A DNA stretch of 20,797 nucleotides from positions 1 through 20,797 of the forward strand of contig JAWOGQ010000065.1 of the NCBI GenBank assembly GCA_046496745.1, given 5' to 3'. The notes under the pieces were generated by a model, which saw only the letters and a list, made by a program, of their open reading frames with translations, was not told the origin of the DNA and ran no database searches. The position numbers were made by a program, and so were the translations under genes. Positions 13,578-20,789 of this stretch are shown here, piece by piece. Each line of letters starts with the position of its first letter. Within the stretch, counting starts at the first letter, position 1. The stretch comes from JBNJGT01 sp046496745. Its GTDB lineage: Archaea; Nanobdellota; Nanobdellia; Woesearchaeales; JACJVW01.

Positions 13578-13689
13578 TGCCCTCTTGCGCAGGAATTATG
13601 ACTAGTACAAAGATTGATGATCTCTTCAAATGATAACCAGAAACCCGGCTTTACAATCCCTGCTTCCAGGCCGGCGCAGCATGCGAAAG
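13578..13689. other. Divergent intergenic region without a supported gene
   Basis: Between the two TATA boxes of rnhB and the membrane protein operon lie about 110 nt. A reverse frame (part of the over-long RNase HII ORF) is open here but has no start signal, and the rnhB promoter lies inside it. CCGGC (13649-13653) can pair with a later GCCGG to form a weak hairpin. I see no tRNA or other RNA gene. Confidence 0.5.
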
Positions 13690-13700
13690 CTTTAAATATT
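13690..13700 (+). promoter_or_regulatory. TATA box of the three-paralogue membrane operon
   Basis: CTTTAAATATT centred 26-27 nt before the ATG at 13721, with no ribosome binding site in between. A leaderless transcript for the first gene is predicted. Confidence 0.65.
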
Positions 13701-13720
13701 CTTAAAACGCGGGTAGTGCT

Positions 13721-14287
13721 ATGGCGTCTGTATTCAGAGGAATCCTTGATTTCTTCCATGTTATTGGAATCTATGATGTAGTGCTTCCGTTCCTCCTGAT
13801 ATTCACGATCGTATTCGCGATATTCGAAAAGACAAGGGTCCTTGGTGTGGATATCGTAAATGATAAGAAATATACCAAGAAGAACCTGAATTCAATGGTG
13901 GCTTTTGTCATCGCTTTCTTTGTTATCGCATCATCCAAGCTTGTGGAGATAATAACACAGGTATCATCCCAGATGGTGATCCTCTTGCTATTGAGCGTGT
14001 TCTTCCTCCTGCTTGTAGGGTCATTCTATGGCCATAGTGACGAGCCTTTTGCGTTGGGAGATACATGGAAAAAGGTTTTTACTGTCATCATGTTCCTTGG
14101 GATTGTTGCCATATTCCTTATGGCGATAGAAACAAAAGACGGGACGCCCTGGCTTGAATGGTTCATGTTTTATGTCTATAACAATGCATCAAGCACAGCT
14201 GTTGCATCAATACTGCTCATGATAATTGTGATAGGGCTGATGTTTTTTGTAGTATATGATAAAAATGAAAAGAAAAATGCTGAATGA
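13721..14287 (+). CDS. Five-TM membrane protein, paralogue A of a tandem trio
   Basis: A 188-aa membrane protein of no recognised family. Hydrophobic segments: about 18-36, 58-77, 84-104, 118-136 and 158-179. The first is followed by the repeated motif IFTIVFAIFEKTRVLG (27-42), also present as VFTIVYAILTKSKILG in paralogue B and VFGYAILTKLKPFG in paralogue C. After it comes a short charged loop with K-N-x-N and a second helix, and the family shares a paired TM2-TM3 hairpin. The last helix is followed by a Lys-rich tail. It is the first gene of a three-gene operon. The function is unknown; an assembly of the three products in one membrane complex is inferred from tandem duplication. Confidence 0.78.
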   Translation: MASVFRGILDFFHVIGIYDVVLPFLLIFTIVFAIFEKTRVLGVDIVNDKKYTKKNLNSMVAFVIAFFVIASSKLVEIITQVSSQMVILLLLSVFFLLLVGSFYGHSDEPFALGDTWKKVFTVIMFLGIVAIFLMAIETKDGTPWLEWFMFYVYNNASSTAVASILLMIIVIGLMFFVVYDKNEKKNAE

Positions 14288-14297
14288 GGTGTGATTA

Positions 14298-14867
14298 ATG
14301 AGTTTTGTCGAGAATGCACTAATAAACCTGGAACAGATCGGAATCGTATATTTGTTGGCGTTTCTGCTTGTGTTTACAATAGTATATGCAATACTTACAA
14401 AGAGTAAGATACTTGGTGAGAAGAAGAATTTCAACATTGCAGTTGCGTTGGTTCTTGGTATGCTGGTAATACTTGAGCCAAACCAGACTGTAGTAAAGAT
14501 CATGCAGTCTGCCATACCTAACGTGAGCATAGTGCTTGTTGCTATACTTATGTTCCTTCTGATGGTAGGGCTTATGGGAGGAGAGGTTAAATGGCTCGGT
14601 AACAGCGCATCCGGATGGATTGCCATAATCTCTGCTATAGTCATTGCCTGGATCTTCGGTGTCTCTGCCGGCTGGTGGGGAAGAGGATATACAAACATAT
14701 GGTGGCTGAATTGGCTCAATAATTCACAGACTGTTGCAACAGTGATAGTATTGCTTGTATTTGGAATAGTCATCTGGTTCGTGACAAAAGAGGACAAGCC
14801 TGCTGATCAGCAAGGTAAATTCCTCAAAGACATTGGAGAGTTGTTCAAGGGAGGCAACAATAAATAA
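14298..14867 (+). CDS. Five-TM membrane protein, paralogue B of a tandem trio
   Basis: A 189-aa paralogue of its two neighbours. Hydrophobic segments: about 15-34, 46-62, 74-95, 106-124 and 143-163. The shared N-terminal motif is VFTIVYAILTKSKILG (25-40). Unique features are a Trp-rich loop between TM4 and TM5 (GWWGRGYTNIWWLNWLNN, 125-142) and a charged C-terminal tail (164-189). GAGGTG (14286-14291) precedes the ATG by 6 nt and overlaps the stop of paralogue A. Its stop codon overlaps the ATG of paralogue C by 1 nt (TAATG). The Trp-rich loop suggests an interface at the membrane surface. Confidence 0.78.
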   Translation: MSFVENALINLEQIGIVYLLAFLLVFTIVYAILTKSKILGEKKNFNIAVALVLGMLVILEPNQTVVKIMQSAIPNVSIVLVAILMFLLMVGLMGGEVKWLGNSASGWIAIISAIVIAWIFGVSAGWWGRGYTNIWWLNWLNNSQTVATVIVLLVFGIVIWFVTKEDKPADQQGKFLKDIGELFKGGNNK

Positions 14868-15424
14868 TGGCTACACCTCTTGATATAGGATTGCTGGACC
14901 ATTTCGAGATTATTTTTCCATTTCTCTTCATACTGGTCTTTGGTTATGCGATCCTTACAAAACTGAAGCCTTTCGGGGATGACAACAAAGGGATCTATGC
15001 AGTGATTGCATTTGTCCTTGCAGTGATGACCATCTTTTCTCCTATTGTAAGAGAGACATTTGTGACAGCAGCACCATGGTTTGTCTTGCTGTTCATATTC
15101 CTGATATTCACAGTCATAGCTTACATGGCTCTTGGCGCAAGCGAAGATGACATAGTAAATGTGCTGAAATCAAGCGAGAACCGTTTCATCAACTTGTGGG
15201 TATTTGCATTGATACTGATAATTGCATTAGGTTCACTCACAACAGTGCTTTCACGTCATGGAGGAGTTGGTACAACTCCAACAGAGGATCTCAATATGAC
15301 TGAGGCTGAAGCATCAGAGCAGGAGTCAGAATTCTGGTCGACACTTGTACATCCGAAAGTGCTTGGGATGGTATTGATATTGCTGGTGTCGTTTTTTACC
15401 ATACAAAGACTTACCAAAGAATAA
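14867..15424 (+). CDS. Five-TM membrane protein, paralogue C of a tandem trio
   Basis: A 185-aa paralogue. Hydrophobic segments: about 13-31, 43-60, 69-90, 108-127 and 163-180. The shared motif is VFGYAILTKLKPFG (24-37). Between TM4 and TM5 it carries a hydrophilic Thr/Glu-rich loop (about 129-158) instead of the Trp-rich loop of paralogue B. AAGGGAGG (14847-14854) lies 12 nt upstream of the ATG. The gene ends 1 nt from the end of the convergent coiled-coil gene. Sequence similarity to A and B is clear by eye in the first 90 residues and weaker later. Confidence 0.78.
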   Translation: MATPLDIGLLDHFEIIFPFLFILVFGYAILTKLKPFGDDNKGIYAVIAFVLAVMTIFSPIVRETFVTAAPWFVLLFIFLIFTVIAYMALGASEDDIVNVLKSSENRFINLWVFALILIIALGSLTTVLSRHGGVGTTPTEDLNMTEAEASEQESEFWSTLVHPKVLGMVLILLVSFFTIQRLTKE

Positions 15425-15425
15425 C

Positions 15426-15950
15426 CTATTTTTTCTTTTTTGGAGAAAGGGTATTACGTGCATCCTTGGTGATGCGGGATAATTCGTTGACATTCTCTGT
15501 GAAAGTAGGAAGTATCTTCTGGAATACACGCTCCATTGCCTTGATCTCTGTACCTACATTGAGTATGTTCTGGTCATATTCACCAATCTTTCCTATGATA
15601 GCCTTATGCAACTTGTCGAAGCTCTCACGGACATCCTGCAATTCCTGCTCAAACTTGTTGATCTTCTCTTCTGTCTTATCCTTCCATTCAGAGATCTTGT
15701 TGAGGTTCTTGACCAACTCATCCCATTTCTCGTCAATAATTGCCTCAGCAATCTCTTCGATATGAGTCCTCTCATTGATATAAGACTGGCCTTGTGAATA
15801 TCCCTGAGGTGGTTGTGAAGGCGGTTGTGAAGGAGGCTGGGGCATGCCTTGATTGGGTGGCATTTGTGAGCCCTGTGGAGGTTGGGGCATGCCTTGATTG
15901 GGCGGCACTTGTGAGCCCTGGGGTGCTCCTTGTTGATTGTTCTGTTCCAT
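15426..15950 (-). CDS. Pro/Gln-rich coiled-coil protein, 174 aa
   Basis: A 174-aa soluble protein with no recognised family. Residues 1-58 are disordered and rich in Pro, Gln and Gly. They include a 15-residue unit, QGSQ(V/M)PPNQGMPQPP, repeated twice exactly but for one residue (11-25, 26-40), and two SQPP units. Residues 62-165 are predicted helical with heptad spacing (KNLNKISEWKDKTEEKINKF, then an amphipathic FDKLHKAIIGKIGEYDQ region and MERVFQKILPTF). The tail is SPKKKK. The coil plus a sticky linker suggests a scaffold or adaptor. A distant likeness to archaellum FlaC/E-type coiled coils is possible but unproven. Its TATA box overlaps the stop codon of the upstream coiled-coil gene; AAAGGAGT (15961-15968) is also present. 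Confidence 0.72.
   Translation of the reverse strand: MEQNNQQGAPQGSQVPPNQGMPQPPQGSQMPPNQGMPQPPSQPPSQPPQGYSQGQSYINERTHIEEIAEAIIDEKWDELVKNLNKISEWKDKTEEKINKFEQELQDVRESFDKLHKAIIGKIGEYDQNILNVGTEIKAMERVFQKILPTFTENVNELSRITKDARNTLSPKKKK
15427..15441 (+). terminator. U-run terminator encoded within the convergent gene's poly-Lys tail
   Basis: TATTTTTTCTTTTTT begins 2 nt after the stop of paralogue C. On the reverse strand the same bases encode the Lys-Lys-Lys-Lys-stop end of the coiled-coil protein. Archaeal termination at U-runs would end the membrane operon here. Confidence 0.5.
15831..15920 (-). repeat. Two tandem 45-bp units in the coiled-coil gene
   Basis: Units 15831-15875 and 15876-15920 are near-identical in frame and encode the 15-residue Pro/Gln/Gly repeat. 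They share, for example, the segment GGGGCATGCCTTGATTGGG on the plus strand. The few differences are mostly synonymous, so the duplication appears recent or is kept similar by slippage. Confidence 0.75.
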
Positions 15951-15974
15951 TGTTATAGATACTCCTTTGAAATG

Positions 15975-15982
15975 TATTTAAA
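15975..15982 (-). promoter_or_regulatory. TATA box of the Pro/Gln-rich coiled-coil gene, overlapping an upstream stop
   Basis: TTTAAATA on the reverse strand, centred about 28 nt before the ATG at 15950. It contains the TAA stop (15978-15980) of the upstream gene. The spacing predicts a leaderless start, yet AAAGGAGT lies between box and ATG. Read-through transcripts from the upstream gene could use that ribosome binding site, whereas transcripts from this promoter would lack it. Confidence 0.5.
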
Positions 15983-16460
15983 GCTTTCTGTCCTTGAGAA
16001 TCTTCTCGACAGTCTTTTTGGCCACATCTTCTACCATCGATTCAAAATACTGGTGCATGATCTTTTCCACTTCTTTTCTTGTCACGAAGTTGATAGGCTC
16101 CCAGATGTTGATATATCTTTCAAGTTCCTTTACGTCCTCTTTTCGGGCACACATCCTAAGCTCTTTTATCAGGAGCAATAGCTTGTTGTCAAGGTCATTC
16201 ATGAATTTCTTAAGTTCATTTATCTCAGCATGTGAGTCACGAAGATCCTGGGTATTTTTCTTGTTCTGGCTCATGAAATTCTGGTCAGCCATCTGGATCT
16301 TCTTTCGAAGGTTCTGTGTCCTTTCCTCAAGTTCACGAAGACGCCTGGAAAGAGAACTGAAATCATGACGAAGGCTTTTCAATTCAGGGTCAGGACCTGC
16401 TTTCTCATGGCCTCCAAAAAGATTGAATCCTTTCTGCTTTTGCGGGGGAGCCTCTGCCAT
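15978..16460 (-). CDS. Coiled-coil protein, 160 aa
   Basis: A 160-aa soluble protein. A short polar N-terminus (MAEAPPQKQKGFNLFGGHEK, residues 1-20) is followed by a long heptad-patterned helix (about 27-105: SSLSRRLRELEERTQNLRKK, then LRDSHAEINELKKFMNDLDN). After it comes a compact C-terminal domain (about 106-160: KEDVKELERYINIWEP and VTRKEVEKIMHQYFE). The start at 16460 is supported by a TATA box 26 nt upstream; the longest frame begins at 16544 inside the neighbouring gene. No family is recognised. With the 174-aa coiled-coil protein and the facing three-paralogue operon it may be the cytoplasmic part of one complex. Confidence 0.72.
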   Translation of the reverse strand: MAEAPPQKQKGFNLFGGHEKAGPDPELKSLRHDFSSLSRRLRELEERTQNLRKKIQMADQNFMSQNKKNTQDLRDSHAEINELKKFMNDLDNKLLLLIKELRMCARKEDVKELERYINIWEPINFVTRKEVEKIMHQYFESMVEDVAKKTVEKILKDRKL

Positions 16461-16480
16461 CACCTTAAAGGGCTTTCCAA

Positions 16481-16491
16481 TATATAATAAA
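16481..16491 (-). promoter_or_regulatory. TATA box of the 160-aa coiled-coil gene
   Basis: TTTATTATATA on the reverse strand, centred 26 nt upstream of the ATG at 16460 and just past the stop codon (16498-16500) of the DUF1385 gene. Confidence 0.55.
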
Positions 16492-16497
16492 CTTGTG

Positions 16498-17415
16498 TTA
16501 GGATGCAGAAGTAGTATCATCAAGAACGGCTTTGAGAGCTTCAAAGCTTACCTCAAGCTGATCTGGTGTGGGTTCCCGGGTGGTGAGCTTCTGTACCCAA
16601 AGGCCTGGCAGGAAAAGTATGCTAAGAAAACTCCTGCGAGAGATAGCAGGGGCAAGCTTAAGCCATTCATAAGAGATTCCTGCAATAACAGGTAGCATTG
16701 CAAGCCTTGCCAAGAAGAATATGCCAAGACGAAGAAGTGTATGCATGGAGGTCATTGAAGGAAATAAGGATTGAAGAACAACCGGTATCAGGGAGAACAG
16801 AACTACACCTGTAAGCACAACAATCATGAGAAAGCTTGTACCGCAACGTGGATGAACTGTTGAGAAATGGTTTGCCTGGTCAGGGATAAGCTGCTTGTTC
16901 TTCTCGAATGTATGGACTGCCTTGTGTTCTGCTCCATGGTATTCAAAAACGCGCCTCATGTCACTCATAAAGCCTATTGCATATATGTAACCAACTATGA
17001 TTATAACTTTTATGATGCCGTCTATCAGGTTAAAGAGAACAGGCTGGGTACCTTCCTTGAGGCCTGCAAGGTTTGTCAGGACATATGGCAGGAATACAAA
17101 AAGCCCAAGGGAAAAAAGGATTGCAACAATTACTGTAAGGGTGATATGTGAGCCTTTCAATTCTTCACCTTCTTCGTCGGCAGATTCCTGGGCTGAATAC
17201 ATGAGGCTTTTAGTTCCCAGATACATCATCTCGAAAAGGGAGACAACACCGCGAAAGAAAGGCCATCCAAGAAAGGGATAGCGTTTTGACAAAGGAGAAT
17301 AGGTCTCGCGCTTCACTATAATCTCATCATTCTTGCGGATGGCAGTTGCTATTCGGTCACCTGCGCGCATCATGACTCCTTCGATTACTGCCTGACCACC
17401 CACTGTCGGTTTCAT
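16498..17415 (-). CDS. DUF1385 (YqhQ-like) membrane protein
   Basis: A 305-aa membrane protein of the DUF1385 family. Diagnostic segments are GGQAVIEGVMMR (residues 6-17), RRVFEYHGAEHKAVHTFE (154-171) and HPRCGTSF (188-195). The conserved His, Glu and Cys in these loops suggest a metal site or catalytic centre, but the function is unknown in Bacillus YqhQ and elsewhere. About six hydrophobic segments are present (48-66, 91-115, 130-150, 194-218, 225-246, and one shorter). The protein is of usual length. Its promoter overlaps the stop codon of the oligopeptidase gene, so it is probably expressed as its own leaderless unit. Confidence 0.9.
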   Translation of the reverse strand: MKPTVGGQAVIEGVMMRAGDRIATAIRKNDEIIVKRETYSPLSKRYPFLGWPFFRGVVSLFEMMYLGTKSLMYSAQESADEEGEELKGSHITLTVIVAILFSLGLFVFLPYVLTNLAGLKEGTQPVLFNLIDGIIKVIIIVGYIYAIGFMSDMRRVFEYHGAEHKAVHTFEKNKQLIPDQANHFSTVHPRCGTSFLMIVVLTGVVLFSLIPVVLQSLFPSMTSMHTLLRLGIFFLARLAMLPVIAGISYEWLKLAPAISRRSFLSILFLPGLWVQKLTTREPTPDQLEVSFEALKAVLDDTTSAS

Positions 17416-17436
17416 TGTACATAGGAATGAACCATA

Positions 17437-19158
17437 CTATATATGTTTTATCCTTCTGAGTTCAGATACCCATCCTTCTATTACAGAAAAACCCTGTTTC
17501 CAGAAATCAGGAGATGACATGTCAATCCCCACTTCCTTGAGTATTTTTGCAGGGTCCTCTGAGCCACCATAAGAAAGTATCTTCTCGATGGAAGATATGA
17601 ATGAAGGGTCTTTCTGATACATTGAATAGAGTGCAAGGGAAAGGAGTTCTCCAAAGTTGTAGGCATAACAATAGAAGGGGCTTCTCACTATGTGAGGGAT
17701 GATTGCCCATTCATTCCTGAAGCGGGGATCCTGCTCGACAGAATCTCCAAACTGTTCTTCTAGAAGGCTGTAATAGGCATCTGAAAGCTCATCCATCGTG
17801 CATCCTTTCTGGAGCATCTCGTGGGCGATTAGCTCAAACTTCACGAAATAGTTCTGTCGAATGATGGTTGCAAAGGAATCAGAAAGCTTTTCCACAAGCA
17901 TTGCTTTCCTTTCCTTATCATCTGCCTGATCGTATAGGCGCTGGAACACGACCATCTCTGCAAAGGTTGATGCGGTCTCTGCCAAAGGAAGAGGCGCGTG
18001 GAATGAATATATGCTGTGGTTGCTGCTGAAGAGAAAATGGACGCCGTGGCCAAGCTCGTGTGCAAGGGTGAATATGTCATTCTTCCTTCCTGTGAAATTG
18101 AGCATGACGAAAGGCACCATATTGGGGGAGACTGCCATGGCAAATGCTCCTCCGCGCTTGTTAGGATTGGGATGGGTATCTATGTGACCATCCAGAATCT
18201 TTAATGCATGATCATGAAACCTTTCAGAGAAAGACTTGAATGTGTCAAGGACAGTCTGTTCTGCTTCCTCGTATGAGATCTTACTCTCTTCTGTAGAGAC
18301 AGGTGCATAGATATCGAATCTTGAGAGTTTTTTTCCCAGGATGTCTCCCTTCAGCCTGAAGAATTCATGGAAGATGTATCTCTTTTCTGTGCATACATCA
18401 AGCAAGGTCTGGATAGCCTCATCAGGAACCTGATTGTCATGGTTCCTTACTGATATGGGTGAAGGATAGCCACGCAATTTTGCCATCTCACCCCAGTCCC
18501 GGACAACAGACTGGTATATGGTAAATAGCTTATCAAGGTCCTGATCGTAGCGGTCTAATAATGCTATGTAGGCTGCCTTTCTCTCTTCTGGCCTTGAAGA
18601 ATGAAAATAAGAAGTGAGTTCTGACTGGGTTTGTATGATCTGCTTTTCCTGGCCTGGCTGGAACTCAAATGTAAAGCTTGTGGTTATAAGGGAACGAAGC
18701 TGGCTTACTACAGAGATTCCGTTGACATCCTTTTTTGAGATCAGATTCTCCTCACGCTCTGAAAGGGTGTAGCGTGCTGAATCACGCAAAAAGAAGAGTG
18801 CAAAGGAATCTTTCATCTGCGAGAAAAGACGTTGTGCGTTCTTGTCATCAAGCGCATTGTCACCAATGCCCTGGAGCCAGTGCCATATCGGACGGGAACG
18901 TTCTTCAATCTCCAGGCCAACTGTCTCCAGGCGGGCCTTGAGGCGTTTTGCTTCCTGGTCTTTCTGGTTTGTTGCCAGCCGGAGTTCTGCCATGGCACCC
19001 AATTTATGGAGTGTCTCTAAAATATCTGCATTGTAATCCATGAATTCCTGAAGAAAGGATGGATCCATATCCTTGTGCATCTTCTTGTAATATTCATCAT
19101 ATGAAGAACTATCTATGCTTGTTTCAGGGTCTATTATCTCTACGTTCCAATTTTTCAT
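17437..19158 (-). CDS. pepF: M3-family oligoendopeptidase F
   Basis: A 573-aa cytoplasmic zinc metallopeptidase that degrades short peptides. The zinc site is H367-E-L-G-H371, with the third ligand E394 in AETASTFAE, the usual M3 arrangement. The N-terminal helical half (about 30-290) narrows the entrance to oligopeptides. The C-terminal motif IVRSPFYCYAYNFGELLS, with paired tyrosines, matches the substrate-binding Tyr region of the PepF subfamily. Length (usual 560-610 aa) and the absence of a signal peptide fit. The ATG at 19158 follows a TATA box by 27 nt, so a leaderless transcript is expected. A peptide-scavenging or protein-turnover role would suit an organism that imports amino acids. 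Confidence 0.95.
   Translation of the reverse strand: MKNWNVEIIDPETSIDSSSYDEYYKKMHKDMDPSFLQEFMDYNADILETLHKLGAMAELRLATNQKDQEAKRLKARLETVGLEIEERSRPIWHWLQGIGDNALDDKNAQRLFSQMKDSFALFFLRDSARYTLSEREENLISKKDVNGISVVSQLRSLITTSFTFEFQPGQEKQIIQTQSELTSYFHSSRPEERKAAYIALLDRYDQDLDKLFTIYQSVVRDWGEMAKLRGYPSPISVRNHDNQVPDEAIQTLLDVCTEKRYIFHEFFRLKGDILGKKLSRFDIYAPVSTEESKISYEEAEQTVLDTFKSFSERFHDHALKILDGHIDTHPNPNKRGGAFAMAVSPNMVPFVMLNFTGRKNDIFTLAHELGHGVHFLFSSNHSIYSFHAPLPLAETASTFAEMVVFQRLYDQADDKERKAMLVEKLSDSFATIIRQNYFVKFELIAHEMLQKGCTMDELSDAYYSLLEEQFGDSVEQDPRFRNEWAIIPHIVRSPFYCYAYNFGELLSLALYSMYQKDPSFISSIEKILSYGGSEDPAKILKEVGIDMSSPDFWKQGFSVIEGWVSELRRIKHI
17438..17449 (-). promoter_or_regulatory. TATA box of the DUF1385 gene, overlapping an upstream stop
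   Basis: TAAAACATATAT lies on the reverse strand and continues into AG. It is centred about 26-28 nt before the ATG at 17415, and its downstream end runs into the TAG stop (17437-17439) of the oligopeptidase gene. Confidence 0.45.
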
Positions 19159-19179
19159 GATACCATGAAAAAAATGGAG

Positions 19180-19190
19180 GTTTATAAAAC
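19180..19190 (-). promoter_or_regulatory. TATA box of pepF
   Basis: GTTTTATAAAC on the reverse strand, a near-palindrome centred 27 nt before the ATG at 19158. It sits directly against the TAG stop (19191-19193) of the phosphorylase gene. Confidence 0.6.
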
Positions 19191-20756
19191 CTACCTATAC
19201 ATTCTTTCCATGTAATCACTGAGCATGCGGTGGGTGTTGAAATAGGATGCATTGGCTATGCTCTCCCGCATCAATGATGCCCAGGCGTGCTTGTCCTTAT
19301 AAGTAAGGGCGCTATTTTTGATGAGTTGGGCAAGAAATTGCGCATTATCATCATCTGAACCATTAGGGATCGTCCAGCCTCCTCCTTTTGCTTCAGGCCA
19401 CCAACCATCTTCAGTAGAGATCTGGGGAATTCCGTTGTGCGCAGCTTTCATCCCTGAAGTGCCGGATGCTTCCATCGGGGGGCGGGGATTGTTGAGCCAT
19501 ATGTCAGAGCCCTGGGTAAGAAGGGCGCCAAGATGCATGGAGTAGTTCTCAAGAAAAGTCACTCTCACATTGTCAGGTTCGCTGACTCCTACTATACGCT
19601 CGATAATTGACTTGCCCTCGTGGTCATGGGGGTGGGCTTTGCCTGCAAAGATTACCTGGACAGGGCCGTTGTCAGCGAGTCTTTCAAGATTTGAAAGTAT
19701 CAGGTCACCTCGCTTGTAGGTTGCAAACCTTCGTGCAAAGCCGATTGTCAGAGGCTCCATGGAGAAACTGGTGTTGTTTGCTATGTTTGTATAATCTATG
19801 AGCCTTTTCTTTGCTGCAAGATGGGCATCAATCAAGTCATCATCTGGTATGCTGTTTTCTTCAATACGCGAGGGGTCATTTCTCCATTCAGGGATGTATT
19901 GGTCATAGAGCGCTTTCATCTCTGGGCTTGTCCAGGTAAAAGAATGGACACCATTTGTTATCCCTATGATATTGTAACCTGGAAAAAGGTCCTGTGAGAC
20001 TTTGGCATGAAGCTGGGATACTCCGTTTGCAATGCGGCTGTTATTCATGGCAAGGGCAGTCATGTTAAGGATCTCGTCTCCGGCTCTGCCTCTTATATCA
20101 GGAAGGTCCCTTGCTATGTCTGAAACATCATCATAACTGAAATGATCATGACCTGCAGAGACAGGGGTGTGGGTGGTAAATACTGTGCGGTCCTTTGCAT
20201 CCTGGAGGTTCTTTTCAAGCTCAATTGTCGCAAACGCGCCGTGGCCTTCATTCAGATGGTAGACATCTATATCATAACCCATCTCCTCAAGCATGCGAAC
20301 GCCTCCGATTCCAAGGATCGCTTCCTGGGCGATACGGTAGCGATGATCCCCTCCGTAAAGGCATTCTGTAAGCCTGCATAAGCCTTCAGAATTCATGCCA
20401 TTATTGGTATCAAGAAAAAAGACAGGAACCTGGCCATTCTCTCCCTTGATGATATAGCGCATGGCACGGATATTTACTTCTTCCCCGCTTATATTGAGAC
20501 TTACCTTGTGCGGCATCTCTTCCATGTACCTTTCTGCCCTGAAAGACCTGTAGCTTTCCACCTGCCTGTCACCTACTATATGCTGGCGAAAATATCCCTT
20601 GTTATAAAGCAAAGAAATACCCACCATGGGAACGCCCATGTCTGCTGCACTCTTGAGGTAATCTCCGGCGAGAACACCCAGTCCTCCGGCATATGTAGGG
20701 ATGTGAGACTCAAGTCCTATTTCCATAGAAAAATATGCGATGCTTATATCAATCAC
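19191..20756 (-). CDS. glgP: Alpha-glucan phosphorylase, short archaeal/bacterial type (GT35)
   Basis: A 521-aa PLP enzyme that releases glucose-1-phosphate from glycogen or maltodextrin. Seen (numbering from the GTG at 20756): IAYFSMEIGLESHIPTYAGG (6-25) with the GGLG loop, HLNEGHGAF (167-175), THTPV (195-199), FARRFATYKR (340-349) with phosphate-binding Arg/Lys, and EASGTSGMKAAHNG (429-442) with the PLP lysine K437. It belongs to the shorter subfamily (about 500-600 aa versus about 800 for classical enzymes). The longest frame starts with a GTG at 20777, but that codon lies only 8 nt from the TATA box centre. The GTG at 20756 lies 29 nt from it and gives the standard N-terminus, so it is preferred. 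No other glycogen gene is in the window. Confidence 0.93.
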   Translation of the reverse strand: MIDISIAYFSMEIGLESHIPTYAGGLGVLAGDYLKSAADMGVPMVGISLLYNKGYFRQHIVGDRQVESYRSFRAERYMEEMPHKVSLNISGEEVNIRAMRYIIKGENGQVPVFFLDTNNGMNSEGLCRLTECLYGGDHRYRIAQEAILGIGGVRMLEEMGYDIDVYHLNEGHGAFATIELEKNLQDAKDRTVFTTHTPVSAGHDHFSYDDVSDIARDLPDIRGRAGDEILNMTALAMNNSRIANGVSQLHAKVSQDLFPGYNIIGITNGVHSFTWTSPEMKALYDQYIPEWRNDPSRIEENSIPDDDLIDAHLAAKKRLIDYTNIANNTSFSMEPLTIGFARRFATYKRGDLILSNLERLADNGPVQVIFAGKAHPHDHEGKSIIERIVGVSEPDNVRVTFLENYSMHLGALLTQGSDIWLNNPRPPMEASGTSGMKAAHNGIPQISTEDGWWPEAKGGGWTIPNGSDDDNAQFLAQLIKNSALTYKDKHAWASLMRESIANASYFNTHRMLSDYMERMYR

Positions 20757-20780
20757 CCGCGGTTTTCTTGGGAACACTCA

Positions 20781-20789
20781 CTTAAATAG
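20781..20789 (-). promoter_or_regulatory. TATA box of glgP
   Basis: CTATTTAAG on the reverse strand, centred 29 nt before the GTG at 20756. The spacing argues for that GTG as a leaderless start. Confidence 0.55.

Noticed and set aside
13649..13680. Weak hairpin upstream of the membrane operon as an RNA gene or riboswitch
   Set aside because: Only a five-base stem with a long loop. It lies upstream of the predicted transcription start, so it would not be in the mRNA.
13544..13759. 72-residue N-terminal extension of RNase HII
   Set aside because: The catalytic motif belongs at the N-terminus in this family, the ATG at 13543 has its own TATA box 28 nt upstream, and the extension crosses the start of the divergent membrane operon.
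16461..16544. 28-residue N-terminal extension of the 160-aa coiled-coil protein
   Set aside because: It overlaps the DUF1385 gene by 47 nt and contains the TATA box that fits a start at 16460.
16867..17281. Two forward frames of 94 codons opposite the DUF1385 gene
   Set aside because: Antisense to a gene with clear family motifs; no start signals or recognisable protein features.
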